This document shows, piece after piece, positions 21,904 through 33,000 of a stretch of 64,000 nt of DNA. This DNA is from CALNZV01 sp942491115 (GTDB lineage Bacteria; Desulfobacterota; Desulfobacteria; Desulfobacterales; UBA5852): positions 124,001-188,000 of the forward strand of contig CALNZV010000020.1 of NCBI GenBank assembly GCA_942491115.1, given 5' to 3'. The notes under the pieces were generated by a model that saw nothing but the letters and a program-made list of their open reading frames with translations, was not told the origin of the DNA and made no database searches. Made by a program: the position numbers and the translations under genes. How positions within the stretch are numbered: the stretch's first letter is position 1; every line of letters starts with the position of its first letter.

Positions 21904-23829
21904 ATGATCAAACCCTATGCTCTCGAGCGATGGCGGATCGAAAACGCCGCTGACCTCTATCATATCAAGGATTGGGGCGCCGGCTACTTTGACGTGGATA
22001 GCGACGGTACCGTCGTGGTGACCCCATTTCTCAATAACAAGAAGATCAGGGTCAGTTTGATGGACATCGTCTCCGGCCTCATGGACCGCGGCCACCAGCT
22101 CCCGGTATTGATCCGGATCGAAAACATCCTCGATTCCCAGATTCGGCAGGTGCATCAAAGCTTCCGAAAGGCCATTAAAACATTCGGGTATCAAGGGACA
22201 TTCAAAGGGGTGTTTCCCATCAAGGTAAACCAGCAGCAACAGGTCATCGAAGCCATCACCCGCTTCGGTGAAGAATACCACCACGGTTTAGAGGCGGGCA
22301 GCAAGGCGGAGCTCATTGCCGCCCTGTCCCTGATCAAAGACAAAGACGCCTGTCTCGTCTGCAACGGATATAAGGACCAGGGATTCATCGACCTGGGCCT
22401 CTATGCCTGCAAGATGGGATTCAACTGCTTTTTTGTGCTCGAAATGCCCAGCGAACTCGAACTGATTCTGGAACGGTCCAGAGTCCTTGGCATTCGTCCC
22501 CTTCTTGGCATCCGCATCAAGCTGTCCACCCAGGCCGGCGGGCATTGGACCGAGTCCGGCGGCGATCGCAGCATTTTCGGACTCAATATCTCCCAGGTCC
22601 TCGATGCTGTCGATGTGCTCAAAGAAAACGACATGCTCGACTGCCTCCAACTCCTGCATTACCACCTGGGCTCCCAGATTCCCAATATTCGAGATATACG
22701 GACGGCGGTTTTCGAGGCTTGCAGGGTCTATTCCGGCCTGGTCGACGAAGGGGCCCCCATGCAGTTCCTCGATATCGGAGGGGGGCTCGCGGTGGACTAT
22801 GACGGATCCCATACGAACTTCGCAAACAGCCGCAATTACAGCCTGGACGAATACTGCGCCGATGTCATCGAGACTGTCATGGAAGCCCTTGGAGAGGATG
22901 AAATCCCCCACCCGACCCTCATCACCGAGTCCGGCCGGGCGACGGTGGCCTACTATTCGGTCCTTCTCTTCAACGTGCTGGATGTGGCCCGGTTCGAGGC
23001 CGAAGAAACCGATCTTCCCGATACCCCTTTTAAAGACACGCCCGAGCCCATCCGCAACATGCTGGAAGCCCTTCGCACCCTCACCCTAAAGAACATTCAG
23101 GAGAGCTTCAACGATGCCATCTACTATCGGGATCAGATTCGACAGCTGTTCCGGATCGGCGAAATAACCCTGAGACAGCGCGCCCTTTCAGAGAAGATTT
23201 TCTGGCATATCGTCCAGCGGATTGCCCACCATATTCCCCGGCTTAAACATGTTCCCAAAGAACTCCAGTCCATCGACATTGCCTTGGCGGACACCTATTA
23301 CGGCAATTTCAGCGTCTTCCAGTCCCTTCCCGACGCCTGGGCCATCGGCCACATGTTTCCGGTCATGCCCATTCACCGGTTGAACGAGATGCCCGACCGC
23401 CAGGCGGTCATCGCCGATATCACCTGCGACTGCGACGGGAAAATCGATCGCTTTATCGACCCCCATGGCATACGCCATACCCTGCCCCTCCACGACCTGA
23501 AAACGGGGGAAGACTATATTCTTGGCGTCTTTCTCGTCGGGGCCTACCAGGAAACCCTGGGGGATCTGCATAACCTGCTGGGGGACACCAACGTGGTCAG
23601 TGTCCGGATCGACGACAACGGCCATTTCAGCTTCGTTCGTGAGCTCGACGGGGATTCGGTCGCCGATGTGTTGTCCTACGTGGAGTATCATCCAAAGGCC
23701 ATGGTCGAACGATTCAGAGCCACGGCCGAACGGGCGGTCCGGCAGGGGCACATATCGCCTCAGGAGCGCCGGTCGGTCATGAAAACCTTCGAGAAGGGGA
23801 TCTGGGGCTACACCTATTTCCAGGTATAG
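21904..23829 (+). CDS. speA: Biosynthetic arginine decarboxylase
   Basis: A 641-residue PLP enzyme (fold type III) that turns arginine into agmatine, the first step of this polyamine operon. The PLP lysine is in GVFPIKVNQQQQVIEA; substrate and cofactor motifs include HHGLEAGSKAELIAAL, LLHYHLGSQIPNIRDI, FLDIGGGLAVDYDGS and ITESGRATVAYYSV. Length matches SpeA (about 630-660), not the shorter ornithine or diaminopimelate decarboxylases. The start at 21904 (MIKPYALERWRIEN) follows GGGGAAGGACTT; the upstream ATG at 21853 adds a basic, unrelated leader. It is followed 51 bp later by the carboxyspermidine dehydrogenase gene. Confidence 0.95.
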   Translation: MIKPYALERWRIENAADLYHIKDWGAGYFDVDSDGTVVVTPFLNNKKIRVSLMDIVSGLMDRGHQLPVLIRIENILDSQIRQVHQSFRKAIKTFGYQGTFKGVFPIKVNQQQQVIEAITRFGEEYHHGLEAGSKAELIAALSLIKDKDACLVCNGYKDQGFIDLGLYACKMGFNCFFVLEMPSELELILERSRVLGIRPLLGIRIKLSTQAGGHWTESGGDRSIFGLNISQVLDAVDVLKENDMLDCLQLLHYHLGSQIPNIRDIRTAVFEACRVYSGLVDEGAPMQFLDIGGGLAVDYDGSHTNFANSRNYSLDEYCADVIETVMEALGEDEIPHPTLITESGRATVAYYSVLLFNVLDVARFEAEETDLPDTPFKDTPEPIRNMLEALRTLTLKNIQESFNDAIYYRDQIRQLFRIGEITLRQRALSEKIFWHIVQRIAHHIPRLKHVPKELQSIDIALADTYYGNFSVFQSLPDAWAIGHMFPVMPIHRLNEMPDRQAVIADITCDCDGKIDRFIDPHGIRHTLPLHDLKTGEDYILGVFLVGAYQETLGDLHNLLGDTNVVSVRIDDNGHFSFVRELDGDSVADVLSYVEYHPKAMVERFRATAERAVRQGHISPQERRSVMKTFEKGIWGYTYFQV

Positions 23830-23880
23830 CCGCCTCCGGAATTCAACCGTGGAATCGGACCGTCACAAAGGAGGTGTGCC

Positions 23881-25059
23881 ATGGCAAGCGTCATGATCAT
23901 CGGGGCCGGCGGGGTGGGTCAGGTGGTGACTCTGAAATGCGCGCGGCAGCCCGAAGTATTCACCGACATCATGCTGGCAAGCCGGACGAAATCCAAGTGC
24001 GACCGTATCGCCGCCATGAGCGAACGGCCCATCCGAACGGCCCAGATCGATGCGGACAACGTTTCTGAATTGGTGGCCCTCATCAGGGAATTCACACCCG
24101 AGTTGATCATCAATGTCGCCCTTCCTTACCAGGACCTGCACATCATGGATGCCTGCCTCGAGACCGGCGTCCACTACCTCGACACCGCCAATTACGAGCC
24201 CCCTGACGAGGCCCGGTTCTGCTATGATTGGCAGTGGGCGTACCATGACCGATTCAGGGAAAAAGGGCTCATGGCCCTTCTCGGCAGCGGATTCGACCCC
24301 GGGGTCACCAACGTCTTTACCGCATGGGCCGCCAAGAACCACTTCGACGCCATCCACGAACTGGACATCATCGACTGCAACGCCGGAGATCACGGCCAGC
24401 CCTTCGCCACCAATTTCAACCCAGAGATCAATATCCGTGAGATCACCCAGAGAGGCCGCTACTACGACGGCGGCCAGTGGATCGAGACGGATCCCCTGTC
24501 GGTATCCAAGCGCTTCGACTTCCCGGAGGGAATCGGTCCCCGGGACATCTACCTCTTGTACCACGAGGAGTTGGAATCGATTACACGGCACTTCCCGACC
24601 CTCCGCAAGGCCCGGTTTTGGATGACCTTTTCGGAGGCCTATCTCACCCATCTGCGCGTCTTGGAGAATGTGGGCATGACCCGGATCGACCCGGTGGAAT
24701 TTCAAGGGCGGCCAATCGTTCCCCTCCAATTTCTAAAGGCACTGCTGCCGGATCCCGGCTCCCTTGGCCCCCTCACCAAGGGCCGGACCTGTATCGGATG
24801 CTGGATCACCGGAACCGCGGGTGGAAAGAAAAAACGCTACAGCGTCTACAACGTCTGCGATCACCAGGGGGCATACGACGACGTCGGCTCACAGGCTATT
24901 TCCTATACCACCGGCGTGCCGGCCATGATCGGGGCGATGATGATGCTCACGGGGAAATGGCAGGGCAAAGGGGTATTCAACATGGAGCAGTTCGATCCGT
25001 CCCCGTTCATGGAGGCCCTACCGGTCCATGGGCTGTCATGGACCGAAACCGTTCTGTAG
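23881..25059 (+). CDS. Carboxynorspermidine/carboxyspermidine dehydrogenase
   Basis: A 392-residue saccharopine-dehydrogenase-family protein with an NAD(P)-binding Rossmann motif at the extreme N-terminus (MIIGAGGVGQVVTLKC). It condenses aspartate semialdehyde with putrescine (or diaminopropane) and reduces the imine to carboxyspermidine (or carboxynorspermidine). Family features: ELIINVALPYQDLHIMDACL, YLDTANYEPPDE, LLGSGFDPGVTNVFTAWA and GKKKRYSVYNVCDHQGAYDD. An excellent ribosome-binding site, AAGGAGGTG, precedes the ATG. Its place between arginine decarboxylase and the carboxyspermidine decarboxylase fixes the assignment over lysine metabolism. Confidence 0.92.
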   Translation: MASVMIIGAGGVGQVVTLKCARQPEVFTDIMLASRTKSKCDRIAAMSERPIRTAQIDADNVSELVALIREFTPELIINVALPYQDLHIMDACLETGVHYLDTANYEPPDEARFCYDWQWAYHDRFREKGLMALLGSGFDPGVTNVFTAWAAKNHFDAIHELDIIDCNAGDHGQPFATNFNPEINIREITQRGRYYDGGQWIETDPLSVSKRFDFPEGIGPRDIYLLYHEELESITRHFPTLRKARFWMTFSEAYLTHLRVLENVGMTRIDPVEFQGRPIVPLQFLKALLPDPGSLGPLTKGRTCIGCWITGTAGGKKKRYSVYNVCDHQGAYDDVGSQAISYTTGVPAMIGAMMMLTGKWQGKGVFNMEQFDPSPFMEALPVHGLSWTETVL

Positions 25060-25090
25060 GCCTGCCGACAGCCCCCAGGCAAGGAAAGCG

Positions 25091-26255
<1,165 letters not shown>

Positions 26256-26257
<2 letters not shown>

Positions 26258-26275
26258 TCCCCGAGAGCGGGGATC
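26256..26275. repeat. Intra-operon hairpin between nspC and speB
   Basis: GATCCCCG, loop AGAG, CGGGGATC: a perfect 8-bp stem covering the end of nspC. No T-run follows, so transcription into speB is likely to continue; it may set differential mRNA stability. Confidence 0.5.
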
Positions 26276-26302
26276 TCGATAGGACCCGGCAAGGGAGCGA
26301 CC

Positions 26303-27181
26303 ATGCCCCATCATCCGTTGCCACCGTGGTTTTTAGAATCCGAGTTGGGTCGACGCCCTCCGGCGGAGTGCCTGTTCCACGTGATACCGGCGGCTTTTGA
26401 AAAAAGCGTTTCCTACGGCAAGGGCACGGCGGGGGGACCCGAAGCCATTTTGTCCGCATCCCAGCAACTCGAGTGCTTCGACGGGATATCGGTCCCGGGA
26501 GAAGCGGGCATTTTCACCCAGGCCCTGATGCCCTGTGAGGGACCCCCGGAAATTGACCTCAGAGAAATCTCGGCGACCGTTTCAAGGACGATCCAACTGG
26601 GGAAGATACCGGTCCTTCTGGGAGGAGAGCACACGGTTTCCGTCGGGGCGTTTCATGGACTCAAGGAGCAGGAGCTGACGGTGGGTATCGTCCAGTTCGA
26701 CGCCCACGGGGATCTTAGGGACACTTACGAGGGATCCCCCTTCAGCCACGCCTGTGTCATGCGCCGGGCTCACGACATGGGCTTTCCGATTTTCCAAATC
26801 GGCGTTCGCAGCCTGTCTCCGGATGAGGCGGTCTTCCGAAAGGACCAGGGGATTTATCATTTAGATGCCCGGGACATTGCCCGAGAAAGACTTCCAGCCT
26901 CATTGCTGCCAACGGATTTCCCCGAGGCGCTCTACATAACCATCGATGTCGACGCCCTCGATCCATCCGTCATGCCGGCGACCGGAACCCCCGAGCCGGG
27001 GGGGTTGGGATGGTATGATCTGCTGGATGCCCTGGAGCTTGTCTGCCAGGGACGACGCATCCTCGGGTTCGATGTGGTGGAACTCGCCCCGATCCCCGGA
27101 ATGATCGCCCCCGATTACGCCGCCGCTCGATTGGTCTACAACACGATGGGGATCATCCATCGTCTTCCCAACCGAAGGTGA
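26303..27181 (+). CDS. speB: Agmatinase
   Basis: A 292-residue ureohydrolase that converts agmatine to putrescine and urea. The binuclear Mn site is complete: GGEHTVSVG, FDAHGDLRD and TIDVDALDPSVMPATGTPEPGG. It supplies the putrescine used by the dehydrogenase encoded two genes upstream, so the four-gene operon makes spermidine from arginine and aspartate semialdehyde without S-adenosylmethionine. Start at 26303 after AGGGAGCGACC. A strong terminator follows 9 bp after the stop. Confidence 0.94.
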   Translation: MPHHPLPPWFLESELGRRPPAECLFHVIPAAFEKSVSYGKGTAGGPEAILSASQQLECFDGISVPGEAGIFTQALMPCEGPPEIDLREISATVSRTIQLGKIPVLLGGEHTVSVGAFHGLKEQELTVGIVQFDAHGDLRDTYEGSPFSHACVMRRAHDMGFPIFQIGVRSLSPDEAVFRKDQGIYHLDARDIARERLPASLLPTDFPEALYITIDVDALDPSVMPATGTPEPGGLGWYDLLDALELVCQGRRILGFDVVELAPIPGMIAPDYAAARLVYNTMGIIHRLPNRR

Positions 27182-27190
27182 GACCTTGAC

Positions 27191-27216
27191 GTCCCCAGTG
27201 ATGGGGACCTATTTTT
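27191..27216 (+). terminator. Rho-independent terminator of the polyamine operon
   Basis: GTCCCCA, loop GTGA, TGGGGAC, then CTATTTTTG: a 7-bp stem and T-run 9 bp after speB. Confidence 0.8.
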
Positions 27217-27245
27217 GAGTTCAACGTATCGATTGAAACGGTCAA

Positions 27246-27719
27246 ATGGACTATTCAGAGGTCGTTCAATTCCAACTCAAAACCGCCAACGACTTGAGAC
27301 ACTGTCTCCAGACCCACGGCAGGGCCCGCTACATTCTTCACGATACCGAACGGGACTGGTGGTGGTTCTGCGATCATCGGACCCCTCTCCTCGAGTTCGT
27401 ATTCAATTCCGGGACACTGGTATCCTTTTCACAGTCCACCGGAAGCGGCGGCCTGTGCGACTTGGGGTGGAAAGCCATCCTCGAATCCGACAAGATCGGC
27501 CTGGATATGGATGTTTCCCATATAAACGACCCCATGAACCTGAGCACCAGCGACCTCAACGATCTCTTTTGGACCGATTTTCTCGACCAGGACCTGGGAA
27601 TCTTTGCGTTCTGGGACATTGATCACCGCAACAATGATTTGGACGAGTATATCTATTATCGAGAGTTGAACGAATGGGTCACCAACCAGGAACCCTCGGC
27701 TGATGCCGGCGGCGATTGA
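27246..27719 (+). CDS. Hypothetical acidic protein, 157 residues
   Basis: A soluble, acidic protein without signal or membrane segments. No family was recognised. Visible features: many aromatic residues (DWWWFCDHRTPLLEF), an Asp-rich C-terminal half (MNLSTSDLNDLFWTDFLDQD) and DHRNNDLDEYIYYREL near the end. The start at 27246 lacks a strong ribosome-binding site. It is followed 50 bp later by the exported 160-residue protein and may be co-transcribed with it. Confidence 0.55.
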   Translation: MDYSEVVQFQLKTANDLRHCLQTHGRARYILHDTERDWWWFCDHRTPLLEFVFNSGTLVSFSQSTGSGGLCDLGWKAILESDKIGLDMDVSHINDPMNLSTSDLNDLFWTDFLDQDLGIFAFWDIDHRNNDLDEYIYYRELNEWVTNQEPSADAGGD

Positions 27720-27769
27720 TCGGCGGCAACTGACGGTTTCCGCCGCCGCACCGGAAAAGGAGAACGGAA

Positions 27770-28252
27770 ATGGTTTTTGCAAGATGGCGATGGATGAGGT
27801 GGGCATTGGTGATGGGACTCACGGCGTTGGCCCTGATCGTCGGACGTGTCTCGGCCGGAGACATGAAGGGCTGGGAAATCGACAGCACGTACAACCAGCT
27901 CTACGACTATAGGGAGTTGGATTCCTTCAAAGGCACTGTCAAAAAAATCTACACCGATGTCCCTATGCCAGGCATGTCACCCGCTGTCATGCTTGAAGTG
28001 GATGAAGGTGACGACAGCATCAACATCGTCCATCTGTGTCCGGAGTGGTTTAGGAGCCCGGATGCCGTCGGTCTCCGCCGGGGAGACCGTGTGAAGGTCA
28101 AGGGGGTCTGGGCCGATATCGACGGCGAATTTGTTTTCATGGCCTCCAAGATAAAAAAAGGGGATTTCTTCGAGTTCAAGATTCGGGTAACGAGCGACGG
28201 AACGCCTTTCTGGACCCTCTCGACGGAGGAGCAGGCCAAGCACAGCAACTGA
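27770..28252 (+). CDS. Exported hypothetical protein, possible OB-fold
   Basis: A 160-residue protein with a signal peptide (RWALVMGLTALALIVGRVSAG), so periplasmic or surface-located. The start at 27770 follows AAAAGGAGAACGG. The mature part alternates short strands: DSFKGTVKKIYTDVPMPGM, AVMLEVDEGDDSINIVHLCP, LRRGDRVKVKGVWADIDGE and FVFMASKIKKGDFFEFKIR. The spacing and the GDRVKVKGVW turn resemble small OB-fold proteins such as the periplasmic YgiW/YdeI type, but identity is too weak for a firm assignment. It lies directly before the sigma-54 region of the hdr operon. Confidence 0.6.
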   Translation: MVFARWRWMRWALVMGLTALALIVGRVSAGDMKGWEIDSTYNQLYDYRELDSFKGTVKKIYTDVPMPGMSPAVMLEVDEGDDSINIVHLCPEWFRSPDAVGLRRGDRVKVKGVWADIDGEFVFMASKIKKGDFFEFKIRVTSDGTPFWTLSTEEQAKHSN

Positions 28253-28272
28253 GAAGCCCCCCCAAAATAGAC

Positions 28273-28289
28273 CGTTCCAAAATGGCATG
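28273..28289. promoter_or_regulatory. Upstream half-conserved activator site
   Basis: CGTTCC AAAAT GGCATG shares the GTTCCAAA(A/T)TGG core with the better dyad 60 bp downstream, as expected for tandem enhancer sites of a sigma-54 activator. Confidence 0.35.
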
Positions 28290-28332
28290 GACCCCTTAAC
28301 TCTCCGATTTAAATTGGGTTCCCCTTCACACC

Positions 28333-28349
28333 TGTTCCAAATTGGGACA
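28333..28349. promoter_or_regulatory. Likely enhancer-binding-protein site
   Basis: TGTTCC AAATT GGGACA is an imperfect dyad (TGTxCC-N5-GGxACA) centred about 120 bp upstream of the sigma-54 promoter, the usual distance for an AAA+ activator. Confidence 0.45.
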
Positions 28350-28457
28350 TTCCAACGGGCAATTCCCCATCGATCATCCACCGGGATGTTCCCACACATC
28401 ATTTCAACTATCTGATTTTAAATGGTATATTTTTACCGTCGGGAAACCCGGGAACCA

Positions 28458-28473
28458 TGGCACGGTGGTTGCT
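28458..28473 (+). promoter_or_regulatory. Sigma-54 promoter of the hdr-mvhD-met operon
   Basis: TGGCAC (28458-28463), a 5-nt spacer, TTGCT (28469-28473): an exact match to the -24/-12 consensus. The predicted start of transcription near 28485 leaves a leader of about 110 nt before hdrC. Confidence 0.75.
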
Positions 28474-28594
28474 CACTGGGTCTCATCGGGCCCCGGATTC
28501 GCCCTACTCCCACCGGTTTCAATCTCAACCGATTGATCCGGGTCCCACTCGATATCAGCACCGCACGCCACCTTCTTTGACCAAGGAGACCGCC

Positions 28595-29206
28595 ATGACG
28601 GAACCCGCCCTTGATTATAATCCCGGCGATGCCCAATCGCTTTCACAGGAGGTGATTTCCCGTTCCGGGCAGCCCCTTGCCGCCTGCTACCAGTGCAGGC
28701 GATGCGCGGCCGGTTGCGCCGTAGGAGATGAAACCGGCTTTTTCACGCCGGATCGTCTGATCCGCGCCATTCTCCTTGGAGACCGCAACCTGGCTCTCAG
28801 CAATGAATTGGTATGGAAATGCGTCTCCTGCTACACCTGCGGCACCCGCTGCCCGAATGAGATTCAGACGGCACGCATCACGGAAACCCTCAAGAAAATG
28901 GCCAAGGAAGCGCACATCGAACCCATCAAGCCCGAAGTGGCGTATTTCCACGACGCCTTCATCCAATCCGGCGTCCGCTGGGGTCGGGTCAATGAAATGG
29001 AGTTCATGGGCATCTATGAAATGAAGAACCTTCTTCCAGAGGTGAAGGCCAGACGATGGAAGGTGGTCTTCGAAGAGATCCTGAAACAGCTCCGCCTGGC
29101 GGCGGCCATGCAGAAGCTCAAGCGGATGCACTTCGGTTTCCTGGTGTCCAAAGGCCGCAATGAGATCAAGGCCCTGTACCGCAAATCTAAATCGGCAAAG
29201 GTGTGA
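28595..29206 (+). CDS. hdrC: Heterodisulfide-reductase-type subunit C
   Basis: A 203-residue iron-sulfur protein with two 4Fe-4S motifs, CYQCRRCAAGCAVGD and CVSCYTCGTRCPNE. It passes electrons between HdrA and the active-site subunit HdrB. The start at 28595 (MTEPALDYNPG) follows AAGGAGACCGCC; the longer frame runs into the sigma-54 promoter and is non-coding there. A basic helical tail (LKQLRLAAAMQKLKRMHFG) is typical of HdrC from sulfate reducers. It is the first gene of a seven-gene operon, with hdrB 11 bp downstream. Confidence 0.93.
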   Translation: MTEPALDYNPGDAQSLSQEVISRSGQPLAACYQCRRCAAGCAVGDETGFFTPDRLIRAILLGDRNLALSNELVWKCVSCYTCGTRCPNEIQTARITETLKKMAKEAHIEPIKPEVAYFHDAFIQSGVRWGRVNEMEFMGIYEMKNLLPEVKARRWKVVFEEILKQLRLAAAMQKLKRMHFGFLVSKGRNEIKALYRKSKSAKV

Positions 29207-29217
29207 AGAGAGGACCC

Positions 29218-30096
29218 ATGGACATCGCATACTACCCCGGCTGCTCACTGCGGCAATCATCGGCCCTTTACGACCTCCAGAGTCGAAAGGTGTTTTCAGC
29301 GCTCGGCGTTCAACTGAGAGAAATCGAAGACTGGAACTGCTGCGGGGCCACATCGGCCGGAAAGGTGGACGATTTTCTGGCCATGGCCATGCCCGCGCGG
29401 AACATCGGCATTGCCGAGCAGGCCGGCCACAGGGAGGTGGTGATTCCCTGTTCGGCCTGTTACTCCCGGACATTGGTCGCCCAACAGCGGATGGAGGAAG
29501 ACCCGACGTTGAAGTCGAACATCAACGCCGAGCTGTCCCGCAAGGTGCGGGGCAGCCTCAAGGTGTCCTCCATCCTCGAGGTCCTCCTGGCCCTCCAGGC
29601 CAGCGGCACCCTTAAGAAGAAGGCGGTTCATCGCCTCCGGGGGGTCCGGCCGGTGTGTTACTATGGATGCATGATGACCCGTTTCCCTCACCCGGTGCCG
29701 GTCCCGGACGACGTGGAAAACCCCCAAGGCATGGAAAAGATCCTCAAGGCCCTGGGGATTCAGTCCATCGACTGGAACCACAAGACCGCCTGCTGCGGCG
29801 CATCGGCGGCGGTCAACGATCCGGCCACCGCCCTTCCGCTGATGTCCCGCATCCTGAAAGATGCCACCAGCCGTGGCGCCAACTGCATCGTGGTGACCTG
29901 CCCCATGTGCCAGATGAACCTGGACGCCCAGCAGGAGGCCGTCTGCAAGGCCTCGGGCATCAGCGAACGGCTGCCGGTTTACTTCATCACTGAGTTGGTA
30001 GGGGTCGCCATGGACATGGCGCCGGAAGACCTTCAGATCGATCGGCACTTCATCGACGGGACGACGCTTCTAAAGGAGATCGAGCAACATGAGTGA
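29218..30096 (+). CDS. hdrB: Heterodisulfide-reductase-type subunit B
   Basis: A 292-residue protein with two CCG domains: NCCGATSAG preceded by YYPGCSL, and ACCGASAAV preceded by VCYYGCM, each followed by a CxxC-type partner (CSACY, CPMCQ). In methanogen HdrB these hold the two noncubane 4Fe-4S clusters that split the disulfide. In bacteria without CoM-S-S-CoB the substrate is unknown. Here the neighbours suggest that it passes electrons to or from the MetVF methylene-THF reductase. The ATG at 29218 is used because similarity begins at MDIAYYPGCS; AGAGAGGACC precedes it. It overlaps hdrA by 8 bp. Confidence 0.93.
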   Translation: MDIAYYPGCSLRQSSALYDLQSRKVFSALGVQLREIEDWNCCGATSAGKVDDFLAMAMPARNIGIAEQAGHREVVIPCSACYSRTLVAQQRMEEDPTLKSNINAELSRKVRGSLKVSSILEVLLALQASGTLKKKAVHRLRGVRPVCYYGCMMTRFPHPVPVPDDVENPQGMEKILKALGIQSIDWNHKTACCGASAAVNDPATALPLMSRILKDATSRGANCIVVTCPMCQMNLDAQQEAVCKASGISERLPVYFITELVGVAMDMAPEDLQIDRHFIDGTTLLKEIEQHE

Positions 30097-33000
30097 TGCC
30101 AACATCCAACGCAAACGCGGTTCGGTCCTCATCGCCGGCGGCGGCATCGGAGGCATGCAAGCCGCCCTCGACATGGCGGACAGCGGTTTCAAGGTTCATC
30201 TGGTCCAGCGGGACCCGTCCATCGGCGGGACCATGTCCATGTTGGATAAAACCTTCCCCACCGGCGACTGCTCCATGTGCATGATCTCTCCCAAAATGGT
30301 GGAGGTGGGGCGACACCCCAACATCGTCCTGCACACGTTGGCCGAAGTTACCGGAGTCGACGGCGAGCCGGGTGATTTCCGGGTCCAGGTCAAAGAAAAG
30401 CCCCGCTACGTGATCGCGGAACGGTGCACTGGATGCGGCGCCTGCGAGAAGAAATGCCCCAAACTGGTGGTCAATGAATTCGAGCAGGGGCTTAACAAGC
30501 GAAAGGCCATATACACGCTGCTGCCCCAGGCGGTTCCCCATACCCGGGTCATCGATCCGGATGCCTGCCTCTACCTGCAGCGAGGCCGCTGCAAAGCCTG
30601 CGAAAAATTCTGTGAAACCGGCGCCATCAACTGGGAGGATACGGAAAAAAACTACGAGCTCAATGTGGGGGCCATCATATTGAGCCCGGGGCTCGACCGC
30701 TACAATCCAAAGGTTCGCCAGGAACTGGGATTCGGTCGATGGCCCAACGTGGTCACCTCCCTTCAGTTCGAGCGGATTCTCTCCGCATCCGGCCCCTTCA
30801 TGGGCGAAATCAAGCGTCCCTCCGACGAGCGCCACCCCAGAAAAGTCGCCTGGATCCAGTGCGTGGGATCCAGGGATCCAAATAACGCCAACCCCTGGTG
30901 CTCATCGGTGTGCTGCATGTACGCCACCAAACAGGCGGTCATTGCCAAGGAGCACGACGGCAGCATTCAACCCACGGTATTTTACATGGAAATGCGGGCT
31001 TTCGGCAAAGACTTCGATAAATACGTGGATCGCGCCAAGACCGAATACGGCGTCACCTATCGCCGGGCCATGATCTCCGACGTCAAGGAGGAAGCCGGCA
31101 CCGAAAATCTCATTTTGCGCTACGCCCGGGAGGACGGCACCCTGGTGGACGAAACCTTCGACCTGGTGGTCCTCTCCATCGGCTTCCAACCCCACCCGGA
31201 CGTGGCCGCATTTGCCGACACCTTCGGGGTCGACTTAGATGCGCACCGGTTTGCCAAGACCAGCGGGTTTGCTCCGGTGGAAACCACCCGCCCGGGGGTC
31301 TACGTCACCGGAACCTTCCAGGGGCCCAAGGACATCCCTGAAACCGTTGCCCAGGGGAGTGCCGTGGCCGGATCCAGCATGGCATTGCTTGGGGAGGCCA
31401 GAGGCACCGAAGTCACCGTGGCGGAACTTCCTCCCGAAACCGACGTGGCCGGGGCAGATCCGAAAATCGGGGTCTTCGTCTGCCACTGCGGCATCAACAT
31501 CTCCCAGACCGTCGATGTCAAGAAGGTGGCGGAGGCCATCGGGAAACTTCCCAATGTCACCGTCTCCGATGATCTCATGTATGCCTGCGCCCCGGACGGT
31601 CAGGAAAAGATCAAGGAGCTCATCAAGGAAAACGATCTCAACCGGGTCATCGTCGCCTCATGCACCCCCCGGACCCACGCCCCCCTCTTCCAGGACACCA
31701 TCCGAGAGGCGGGCCTCAACAAGTATCTGTTTGAACTGGCCGACATCCGGGAGCAGTGTTCCTGGTGCCACATGGGCCAGAAGGACATCGCCACCCAAAA
31801 GGCGACGGACATTGTCAGGATGAACGTGGCCAAAGCCAGACACCTGGACCCCGTCGAAACGGATTCGGTACCCGTGACACCCAACGCCATGGTGATCGGC
31901 GGGGGCGTGGCCGGGATGACCAGCGCCCTGGCCTTGGGAGACCAGGGATTCGAGGTCCATCTCGTCGAAAAAGAACCCGAACTGGGTGGGCTTGTCCGGC
32001 AGTTGCACCGAACCCTGGACGGCGGAGACGTTCAGGCATTTCTGTCGAAAACCCTCGACGCTGTGGCCAAACACCCCAAGATCAACGTCCATGCCGGGGC
32101 CGAGGTGGACGCCACGGCCGGCTATGTCGGAAACTTCAAAACCACGCTGACGACGGGAGAGGCGTTCGAACACGGGGCCATCGTTGTGGCCACGGGAGGC
32201 GAGGAATACACCCCCACCGAATACGGATACGGCCAGAGCGATGCCGTCATCACCCAGCGACATCTGGAGAAGAGGATCGCCGAAGGAGAGATTCAGCCGG
32301 GCGGCCACTATGTGATGATCCAGTGCGTGGGATCGAGGGAGGAGCCCAACAATTACTGCTCCAGGATCTGCTGCCAGGACGCCATCAAGAATGCCATCGC
32401 CATTAAGGAGGCGGCACCCTCCGCCCATGTCACCATTCTCTACCGGGACATCCGGACGTATGGGCTGAGGGAGGACTTCTATTATACGGCAAGGAATCTG
32501 GGGGTGCTCTTCGTTCGCTTCGAACCGGAACGGAAACCCGAGGTGACCCTGACCAACGGCCGTATACGGGTATCGGTCTTCGACTACATGATGAACCGGG
32601 AGCTTTCCCTCTCCCCGGATCATCTGGTGCTTTCCACCGGTTTCAGACCCCATCCACTGACCGAAAAAATCGGGAAACAATACAAACTCACTCGAAATCC
32701 CGACGGTTATTTCCTCGAGGCCCACGTCAAACTGCGCCCCGTGGACTTCCCCAGCGAGGGCATCTATGTGGCGGGACTGGCCCATGCACCGAAGAACCTT
32801 GACGAGACCTTGAGCCAGGCCCTGGCCGCCGCGGGTCGTGCCGGTGTTCTCCTCTCCCACGATAAACTGTCGGTTTCCGGCATCATTTCCAAGCACAACC
32901 GGGAGATCTGCATGTCCTGCCTCGCCTGCGTCAGGGTGTGCCCGTTTGGTTCGCCTTTTGTCGATGCCGACGGGAAGGTGAGCCACAACGAGGTTATCTG

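Larger units (their letters stand above)
28253..28594 (+). promoter_or_regulatory. Regulatory region of the hdr-met operon
   Basis: A 342 bp gene-free stretch with dyad sites at 28273-28289 and 28333-28349, a consensus sigma-54 promoter at 28458-28473, a leader of about 110 nt, and the ribosome-binding site AAGGAGACCGCC before hdrC. It is visibly more A/T-rich than its flanks. Confidence 0.6.
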
